In this document: positions 58,517-64,000 of the stretch, piece by piece
How positions within the stretch are numbered: the first letter of the stretch is position 1
How the letters are laid out: each line of letters begins with the position of its first letter
DNA from: Sulfuricystis multivorans
GTDB taxonomy: Bacteria; Pseudomonadota; Gammaproteobacteria; Burkholderiales; Rhodocyclaceae
DNA: 64,000 nucleotides
Reading direction: 5' to 3'
Assembly (NCBI RefSeq): GCF_003966565.1
Contig: NZ_AP018718.1
Coordinates: forward strand, 806,001-870,000
Position numbers and translations under genes: made by a program
Notes under the pieces: generated by a model
Told to the model about the DNA's origin: nothing
Seen by the model: only the letters and a program-made list of their open reading frames with translations
The model's database searches: none

Positions 58517-60493
58517 ATGAACCTCGTCCCGCTGGAAACCCCTGCGCTGCTCGGCTTGTTTCGCGAAGCCCTCGATGGCAGCCTGATCGAGCGCGGCATC
58601 GCCGAAGGGCTCGATCTCATCGGGCATGCCGATACTTTCTGGCAGAGTGTCGAGGCGTCGGAATTGCAACGCATGGCGCAGGGCGGCAATCCTCACGCCC
58701 AAGCGGAGCTGGCCTGGCGTTGCGCGCTCGGCAAGGAAACGCCACCATCGGCGCAGGATGCGGTGCGCTGGGCGACACGCAGCGCGCAGCGCCAATGCCC
58801 GGCCGGCTACGCGGTTCTCGGTTGGCTGCTCTATCAGGGCATCGGGCTGCCGCGCGATTTCCGTGAAGCGGCGGCGCTCTTCGAGCGGGCCGCGCAGCAG
58901 CAGGATGGCCGCGGCGCGACCTGGTTCGCGCTCTGCCTGCTGCGCGGGCATGGCGTGGCTGCGGACAGCGAGCGCGGGCTGTCCTTGCTGCGTGAAACGG
59001 CCGAGCGCGGCAATCGCGAGGCGCAGTATTGGATGGGCAGATTGTCCTATTCGGGCGATTGCCTTCCCGTCGATTTCGCCGCGGCCGTGGCGTGGTTGCG
59101 CCGAGCCAGTGGGCAAGGCCATGCCGAAGCGTCCGATCTGCTTGCACGCTGCTGCTTTTTCGGTCGCGGCATCGCCCCAGACCGCGCCGAAGCCGTGCGA
59201 CTGTGGCGCGAAGCCGCCCAGGCGGGGGTGCCGACGGCGATGTTCAGCCTGGGCCTTTGTCTTTATGCGGGGGAAGGGGTGGCAGTCGATCATGCCGAAG
59301 CGGTGCGCTGGCTGCGTGCCGCGGCACGGCACGGGGTGGTCGAAGCGATGACCCTGCTCGGCCAATGCGCCACCTTTGGCTTCGGCCTGCCCGCCGACCC
59401 GGCTGCCGGCGTGGCCTGGTATCGTCGGGCGGCCGCGCTGGGCAGCCGCGAAGCGCAGTTCGAGCTCGCCGAAGCCCATGCGACCGGCTATGGGCTGGTC
59501 GAGCGCGATTTGACGCAAGCCGTGCATTGGTGGCGCGAGGCGGCGAGCCGCAATCATGCGCGCGCGCAGCTCAAGCTGGGCCATTGCTACCGTTGGGGCG
59601 AAGGCGTCGAGGAAGACAAGGCGCTGGCGCTCGCCTGGTATCGGCGGGCTGCGGCCGGTGGCGAGGCGAGCGCCCACGTCTGGCTCGGGGAATGTCACGA
59701 GCATGGCGAGGGCGTGGCGGCCGATCCGGTCGCGGCGCGTCGCCATTACCATGAGGCCGCCACGGCAGGGCTTGCGCATGGCAAGGCCGAGCTGGGACGT
59801 TGTCTGCTGTATGGGATCGGTGGCCAGGCCGACATCGAGCGCGGCGAGACCCTGTTGCGCGAAGCGGCCGAGCAGGGCTGGCAGCCGGCGCTGGACGAGC
59901 TGGAACGTTATTGGTTCAACGAGGGCGAGCGTCATTTCCACGGCCGCGGCACGATCGTCGATGCCGCGCGTGCGCGCGAGTGCTATCGCAAGGCGGGTGA
60001 GCTTGGCCACCGGCGCGCCGCCTGGATGCTGGCCGAATGCCTGCGGCATGGTCTGGGCGGCCCTGCCGATGTCGTGCAGGCGGTGACCTGGTATCGCCGT
60101 GCCGCGATCCTGTTCGACGCCAAGCTGGCGCTTGCGGATCTTTATTACCACGGCGAGGGGGTGGCGCAGAATTACCGCGAGGCCTATCGCTGGTTCGCGC
60201 AGGCGGTCGAGCAGCACGAGGATGCCTATGCGCTCTACAGCCTCGGTTTCATGCTGCTTCACGGCCAGGGGGTGCGCCGCGATGCGAAGCGTGCTCTGAA
60301 GTATTTGCGCCGCGCGGCATTGCTCGGCGATCCGAACGCGCAGTATGAGCTCGGCTGTGCCTGGTATCGCGGCGTCGGCGGCACGAAGAATCCAAAGCTG
60401 GCAATGAAGTGGCTGCGCATGGCCGCCGCGCATGGACACGAGGCCGCGCGCGCCTTCCTCGAACGCATCGGCGAGGGAAAGAAGCTCAATTGA
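58517..60493 (+). CDS. long Sel1-repeat (SLR) protein
   Basis: A 658-residue protein made almost entirely of Sel1-like helical repeats, about sixteen units of 36 residues with the pattern A-x2-Y/W-x-LG-x-CL-x2-G-x-GV-x2-D-x3-A-x2-W-x2-(K/R)AA. No signal peptide or membrane segment is seen, so it is probably cytoplasmic. Such proteins serve as protein-binding scaffolds, often in stress or envelope signalling. The start follows a DnaA-box region. Its end overlaps the convergent sensor kinase gene by 8 bp. Confidence 0.9.
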   Translation: MNLVPLETPALLGLFREALDGSLIERGIAEGLDLIGHADTFWQSVEASELQRMAQGGNPHAQAELAWRCALGKETPPSAQDAVRWATRSAQRQCPAGYAVLGWLLYQGIGLPRDFREAAALFERAAQQQDGRGATWFALCLLRGHGVAADSERGLSLLRETAERGNREAQYWMGRLSYSGDCLPVDFAAAVAWLRRASGQGHAEASDLLARCCFFGRGIAPDRAEAVRLWREAAQAGVPTAMFSLGLCLYAGEGVAVDHAEAVRWLRAAARHGVVEAMTLLGQCATFGFGLPADPAAGVAWYRRAAALGSREAQFELAEAHATGYGLVERDLTQAVHWWREAASRNHARAQLKLGHCYRWGEGVEEDKALALAWYRRAAAGGEASAHVWLGECHEHGEGVAADPVAARRHYHEAATAGLAHGKAELGRCLLYGIGGQADIERGETLLREAAEQGWQPALDELERYWFNEGERHFHGRGTIVDAARARECYRKAGELGHRRAAWMLAECLRHGLGGPADVVQAVTWYRRAAILFDAKLALADLYYHGEGVAQNYREAYRWFAQAVEQHEDAYALYSLGFMLLHGQGVRRDAKRALKYLRRAALLGDPNAQYELGCAWYRGVGGTKNPKLAMKWLRMAAAHGHEAARAFLERIGEGKKLN

Positions 60494-61814
60494 CGGGCAG
60501 CACGATCCGGGCAGCCAGGCCCCCGCCTTCGCGGGGCAGGAGTTCCAGACGCCCGCCGTGGGCGCGGGCGATGCGCTCGACGATCGCCAGTCCCAGTCCC
60601 GCGCCGGCGGCGCCGGTGCGTGCCGCCTCGCCGCGCGTGAAGGGCTGCTTCAGGCGCTCGGCGTCCTCTGGGGCGATGCCGGGTCCGCGGTCGAGCACCG
60701 CGATGACGAGCCGGCCGTCTTCCCGCTCGAGCGTCAATTCCACCGCTGCGGTGCCGCCGCCGTGACGCAGCGCATTTTCGATCAGATTGACGACCGCCCG
60801 CCTAAGAGGCTCACGCTGGATCGGGTGCAGAAACTCGGCGCTGGCGGGACGGCACTTCACCTTGTCGCCATAGCGCGCGGCGATCTCTCCAAGCCACGGA
60901 GCGAGATTGGTCGGCTCCAGCGCGACGCTCCGCTGCGCCTTATGGCGCGCGAAGTCGAGGAACTGGCCGATGGTGCGATCCATTTCGTCGATGTCGGCGG
61001 CCATGTCGGCGCGCGCCTGCGGATCGCTGACCGAAATCTCGATCTCCATGCGCAGGCGCGCGAGCGGCGTGCGCAGGTCGTGCGAAATGCCGGCGAGCAG
61101 CAGCCGGCGATCTTCTTCGAGACGTTTCAGGCTCTCGCTCATCTGGTTGAAGGCGTGGGTGACGGCGACGATCTCGTCTGGCCCTTTTTCGGGCAAAGGT
61201 GAGGGTGTTTCGCCCTGGCCGAGCTTGCCTGCCGCGGCTTCAAGCGCTTTGAGCGGGCGCGAGATGCGCAGCACGATCAGCCAGGCGCCGGCGAGTGCGA
61301 GGAGCAGTACCAGCGCGCCCCAACCGAGCCATTGCAGCGGAAAGCGGCCTTCGAGGCGTTCGCGCGGCAGGGCGAGCCAAAACACGCCATCTTCGCCGGG
61401 AAAGAGGCGGAAGCTGACGAACAGCCCCGGCTCATCGTTGAGCTCGAAGGCAAGCCTTGTTTCGGTGCCGAGCCGCTCGCGCAGATCGCTTTCCAGATGA
61501 CGCATCAGCGCTGTGGCTGGCGGTGGGACGATCCGGTCGTCGGCCTCGGCTGGATAGACATGCACGCCCTCGACGTCGGAGAGATCGGCGAGCACATCGA
61601 TGCGTCGCTCCGGCCGCGCAGCGAGCAATGCGGTGCGCGTCAGATTGCTGATGCTGACGATCGTCTGGGCCAGCGCGTGGGCGCGCGGCTCGATTTCGGC
61701 CTGACGGAAGATCGCCAGCCAAGCGCCGACCGCCGCGAGCATCAGCGTCGCGATCAGCAGGAAAGCGCGCCAGAGCAGGCTATGCGGCAGCAGGCGCGTC
61801 GGGGACGAAGACAT
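60486..61814 (-). CDS. EnvZ-type sensor histidine kinase
   Basis: 442 residues from ATG 61814. TM helices about 15-35 and 185-205 flank a periplasmic domain of about 145 residues. HAMP, then HisKA with the phospho-acceptor His in LLAGISHDLRTPLARLRMEIE (in part), then HATPase (NLIENALRHGG, DRGPGI, GAGLGLAIVERIA). It overlaps the regulator gene by 35 bp. Between HisKA and the N box, KCRPASAEFL is encoded by a half-copy of the REP-like family (60832-60856). Confidence 0.93.
   Translation of the reverse strand: MSSSPTRLLPHSLLWRAFLLIATLMLAAVGAWLAIFRQAEIEPRAHALAQTIVSISNLTRTALLAARPERRIDVLADLSDVEGVHVYPAEADDRIVPPPATALMRHLESDLRERLGTETRLAFELNDEPGLFVSFRLFPGEDGVFWLALPRERLEGRFPLQWLGWGALVLLLALAGAWLIVLRISRPLKALEAAAGKLGQGETPSPLPEKGPDEIVAVTHAFNQMSESLKRLEEDRRLLLAGISHDLRTPLARLRMEIEISVSDPQARADMAADIDEMDRTIGQFLDFARHKAQRSVALEPTNLAPWLGEIAARYGDKVKCRPASAEFLHPIQREPLRRAVVNLIENALRHGGGTAAVELTLEREDGRLVIAVLDRGPGIAPEDAERLKQPFTRGEAARTGAAGAGLGLAIVERIARAHGGRLELLPREGGGLAARIVLPVN
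60832..60856. repeat. REP-like half-unit inside the EnvZ-like gene
   Basis: AACTCGGCGCTGGCGGGACG followed by GCAC, an exact consensus arm. It codes for KCRPASAEF in the catalytic region of the kinase. Confidence 0.75.
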
Positions 61815-62532
61815 AGCCGAAGCCCCAGACCGTCTGGATGTGGCGTGGCTTGGAGGGATCTTCCTCGACGAGCTTGCGCAAGCGCGAGATCTGCACGTCG
61901 ATCGCGCGGTCGAACACGCCATGCTCACGGCCGCGGGCGAGCTCCATCAACTTGTCGCGCGAGAGCGGCTGGCGCGGATGCTTGAGCAGCACGGAAAGCA
62001 GGCTGAATTCGCCGGTGGTGAGCATCGTCGTGCTGCCGTTGCGCCTCAACTCACGGGTGGCGAGATTCACCTCGACCTTGCCGAAGCGGACGATTTCAGG
62101 CGTGGGCGCGGGCGCGCCCGCCGGTATCCCGCTGGTGCGTCGGCGCAGGATGGCATGGATGCGCGCGACCAGCTCGCGCGGGTTGAATGGCTTCCCCAGA
62201 TAATCGTCGGCGCCGAGCTCCAGGCCGATGATGCGATCGATGTCGTCACCCTTGGCGGTGAGCATCAGGATCGCGATGTCATGGTAAGCGTCGCGCTTCG
62301 CACGCAGCCGGCGGCAAATCGACAGACCATCCTCGCCGGGCAGCATCAGGTCGAGGACGATGAGATCATAGAGCTCGCGCTCGAGCTGGCGATCCATCTG
62401 CGGCGCATCACCCACTGCCTTGACGGTGAAACCCTGATCGCCGAGATAGCGCTCGAGCTGGCTGCGTAGCCGCACATCGTCATCGACGACGAGGATTTTC
62501 GGTTTGCGGGTCTCGGTGTTCATGAGGCGCAA
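61780..62532 (-). CDS. OmpR-type response regulator
   Basis: 250 residues. The receiver has DDDVRLR, phospho-acceptor Asp in LIVLDLMLPGEDGL, and Lys in ADDYLGKPF. The winged-helix DNA-binding domain (about 150-245) has LTTGEFSLLSVLLKHPRQPLSRDKLMELARGREHGVFDRAIDVQISRLRKLVE (in part). Together with the following kinase it is a close relative of OmpR/EnvZ. Targets unknown; the nearby small exported protein is one possibility. Confidence 0.93.
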   Translation of the reverse strand: MRLMNTETRKPKILVVDDDVRLRSQLERYLGDQGFTVKAVGDAPQMDRQLERELYDLIVLDLMLPGEDGLSICRRLRAKRDAYHDIAILMLTAKGDDIDRIIGLELGADDYLGKPFNPRELVARIHAILRRRTSGIPAGAPAPTPEIVRFGKVEVNLATRELRRNGSTTMLTTGEFSLLSVLLKHPRQPLSRDKLMELARGREHGVFDRAIDVQISRLRKLVEEDPSKPRHIQTVWGFGYVFVPDAPAAA

Positions 62533-62633
62533 GGATACCGCCTGAAATCTTTTCCGGATGTTGCCTGGGCTGCCACGGCAACGGATTGTTACAAAGGCAG
62601 GCTCGCCTGGGCAGTGCAGCGTCCTACAATGAT

Positions 62634-62864
62634 CCTAAAAACCTCGGTTGGACGCGCCCGATGGTGCGTGGCGGCGGGTGCATGGCGCGGCGCGACGACG
62701 CAGCAGGCTCATGCCTGCAAGGAGGAGCAACAAAGCCAGGCGCGCGCCGGCGCGTGCCAGCGGGTGCGTAGCGGGGTCACCGACTCGGTGAGCGGGGGGT
62801 GTAGCAATCTATGATTTTCAAAGGCATTTTTTGCCTACAGGAGCGGTCAACTGAGGTTTTTAGG
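62634..62864. mobile_element. MITE-like element B (231 bp, 17-bp TIRs, 5-bp TSD)
   Basis: Terminal inverted repeats CCTAAAAACCTCGGTTG (62634-62650) and CAACTGAGGTTTTTAGG (62848-62864) differ at one base. Both ends are flanked by ATGAT (62629-62633 and 62865-62869). No transposase frame. The right end supplies AGG(A), the apparent ribosome-binding site of the gene starting at 62874, so the element has become part of that gene's leader. Confidence 0.85.
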
Positions 62865-62873
62865 ATGATAGCC

Positions 62874-63149
62874 ATGAAAAAGCTCGCGGCTATTTTGCTG
62901 GGTTGGGCGGCAAGTGCGCTGGCGCAAGGCGTGCCGCCTGCACCGCCGCGTGCGCCCTGGCTCGATGAGGCGCCGCCCAGGATGCTGCGCGAACCCTCAG
63001 CGGAGCAGGCGCAGCGTTGGCAGCAGTGGCGTGACGAGCGTCATCGCGAGCACCGCGAAGCTTGGCGCGAGATGAGCCCTGAAGAACGCCGCGCATTACG
63101 CCACGACATCCGCGAGGCGGGCAGGATGTATCGGCGCGGCCCGCGCTGA
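62874..63149 (+). CDS. small exported basic protein, Spy/DUF3106-like
   Basis: 91 residues from ATG 62874. A signal peptide (MKKLAAILLGWAASALAQG) precedes a proline-rich stretch and a highly charged helical end: HREHREAWREMSPEERRALRHDI (in part), with the SPEERR element found in Spy/CpxP-like and DUF3106 proteins. It may act as a periplasmic chaperone or sensor accessory beside the EnvZ/OmpR-like pair. The upstream ATG at 62811 lies inside MITE B and would lengthen the protein by 21 odd residues. The element has replaced its leader. Confidence 0.7.
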   Translation: MKKLAAILLGWAASALAQGVPPAPPRAPWLDEAPPRMLREPSAEQAQRWQQWRDERHREHREAWREMSPEERRALRHDIREAGRMYRRGPR

Positions 63150-63245
63150 AACTTTCCCTTGACTTCCTGGGTTCCTGTGCTTGACTAAAAACATAGTAAA
63201 AAAGTCGGGTAAGCCGACCCGTTCCAAGCCAAAAAGGAGGTCATC

Positions 63246-63611
63246 ATGTACGACATCAACAAATTCATCGCCAATCCCTCGCTCGTCAATCACGATGTCG
63301 AAGGTTTCCTTGCCGATCTGCCGCACTGGTCGCCGCGTTTCGCCCACCAGCGCGCCGAAGAGGAAGGGCTGACGCTCACCGATGCCCATTGGGACGTGAT
63401 CGTCCGTCTGCGCGAGCTGTATCGCGCCGAGGGGCCCGGATGGAATGCGCGTGACGTGACCCGAGCACTCGAGAAGGATTTCGCCGCAGCCGGCGGCCGT
63501 CGCCATCTGTATGCGCTCTTCCCGGGCGGCCCGCTGGCTCAGGGCTGCAAATTGGCCGGCCTGCCGCTACCGGAAGGAACGCTCGATCCCTCGTTCGGCA
63601 GCGTGCATTGA
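63246..63611 (+). CDS. DsrC/TusE-family protein lacking the terminal cysteine
   Basis: 121 residues of the DsrC/TusE/RspA family: a compact N-terminal region (WSPRFAHQRAEEEGLTLTDAHWDVI, in part), NARDVTRALEKDF and the C-terminal arm GGPLAQGCKLAGLPLPEGT. Cys101 matches the inner arm cysteine (CysB), but where DsrC and TusE have the penultimate CysA the residue is Thr112, and ten residues follow. It therefore cannot form the CysA-CysB disulfide and may be regulatory. A strong AAAAGGAGG ribosome site precedes the ATG. No dsrAB, tusBCD or hdr genes are nearby. Confidence 0.88.
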   Translation: MYDINKFIANPSLVNHDVEGFLADLPHWSPRFAHQRAEEEGLTLTDAHWDVIVRLRELYRAEGPGWNARDVTRALEKDFAAAGGRRHLYALFPGGPLAQGCKLAGLPLPEGTLDPSFGSVH

Positions 63612-64000
63612 TCAGCTGCTTGCCCAATCGTGGGCGTGCAAATGGGAGTGCTGCGTGCCGCCGTGCCGATGACGATGGCGGTGCGCCAGATGCGCTTCAT
63701 CGAGTAGCGCGAGATTGCCTAGTGCCGCCTCGACCGGGCCGTCGAAGAGCATGCGACCCCGCTGACCCAGCACGATACAGCGGCTGCCGAGCTCGGCGGC
63801 GAGCGACAGATTGTGGGTCGCTGCGACTACCGTCACGCTCGATTCGATGATGAGATCGATCAGCCAGCCGACGCTGGCGGGATCCAGGCTCGCCGACGGC
63901 TCGTCGAGCAGCAAAAGTTTCGGCTCCAGCACCAGGATCGCGGCGAGCGCCACTTTCTGCTTTTCACCGCCGGAGAGCAGAAACGGCGGTTTGTCCAAGA
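63612..64000 (-). CDS. ABC transporter ATP-binding protein, CbiO/ECF metal type (partial)
   Basis: C-terminal part of an ABC ATPase; the 5' part lies beyond the window edge. Visible elements are the signature LSGGEKQKVALA, Walker B LLLLDEPSASLDP and the switch His in VVAATHNLSLA. It ends in a histidine-rich tail (AHRHRHRHGGTQHSHLHAHDW), suggesting binding of Ni2+, Co2+ or Zn2+ and pointing to a CbiO/NikO-type energy-coupling factor. It converges on the DsrC-like gene with no gap. Confidence 0.85.
   Translation of the reverse strand, partial: LDKPPFLLSGGEKQKVALAAILVLEPKLLLLDEPSASLDPASVGWLIDLIIESSVTVVAATHNLSLAAELGSRCIVLGQRGRMLFDGPVEAALGNLALLDEAHLAHRHRHRHGGTQHSHLHAHDWASS

Noticed and set aside
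58421-60439. 672-codon open frame opposite the Sel1-repeat gene
   Set aside because: Its apparent repeat pattern mirrors the Sel1 repeats on the other strand; no recognisable family.
63180-63215. IscR-type site before the DsrC-like gene (TTGACT ... AGTCGGGTA)
   Set aside because: The half-sites are about twice as far apart as in known IscR sites.

Overview
The window is about 64 kb of GC-rich, tightly packed chromosome. It most likely comes from a betaproteobacterium, probably a facultatively denitrifying, sulfur-linked member of the Rhodocyclales/Sterolibacteriaceae area. This is an inference from gene content and order: a Sec-exported (clade II) NosZ, the pcnB-folK-panB-panC block, purN-DUF3108-rsmB, a flavocytochrome c sulfide dehydrogenase locus, and complete glyoxylate shunt genes. 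No rRNA or tRNA gene, CRISPR array, prophage or intact insertion sequence was seen.

Layout. 1-5.7 kb: a nitrous-oxide-reductase region with two nosZ copies, the first cut by the window edge. Between them lies a NarX/NarL-like two-component system whose sensor carries a c-type haem motif. An FNR/Dnr box and a second palindrome lie in the promoter region. 5.7-35.7 kb: mostly housekeeping genes (rsgA, orn, rpmE, rho, trxA, panC, panB, folK, pcnB, hda, purM, miaA, mutL, purN, rsmB-like, rpmG, rpmB, radC, coaBC, dut), with a vapBC-type toxin-antitoxin pair, a PilZ/YcgR protein, MscS and DedA membrane proteins, and a sigma-54 activator divergent from a TDT/SLAC1 channel. 35.8-39.7 kb: a respiratory c-type cytochrome locus (NapC/NirT tetrahaem protein, EB_dh-type cytochrome, dihaem cytochrome, flavocytochrome c flavoprotein) behind an FNR-like box. 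39.7-55.2 kb: the glyoxylate/isocitrate node (aceB, glycerate kinase, a LysR regulator, aceA, icd, aceK, a class V aminotransferase), with clpA/clpS and a cold-shock gene. 55.2-64 kb: infA paralogue, second cold-shock gene, sodB, xseA, a Sel1-repeat protein, an EnvZ/OmpR-like pair, a small exported protein, a DsrC-like protein and the end of an ECF-type ABC ATPase.

The most unusual layer is a set of small repeats that ordinary gene calls do not explain. (1) A palindromic REP-like family built around GCCGTCCCGCCAGCGCCGA occurs at 11 or more places, both between genes and inside reading frames. In mutL and in the DUF3108 gene it forms 54-bp (18-codon) tandem arrays. (2) Two MITE-like elements with 17-bp terminal inverted repeats and 5-bp target duplications sit directly in front of vapBC and of a small exported-protein gene. 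(3) A third palindrome-ended repeat (GTTGAAAAAC ends) occurs three times, and one copy lies between aceA and a TCTTATATAAGA operator-like palindrome that aceA shares with aceB.

How the genes fit together. The nos locus, the flavocytochrome/NapC locus and the FNR-like boxes suggest anaerobic respiration with N2O as acceptor and reduced sulfur as a possible donor. aceA, aceB, icd and aceK together control carbon flow through the glyoxylate shunt, and the icd product keeps the serine that AceK phosphorylates. Small repeat insertion seems to have reshaped several promoters and some protein linkers.
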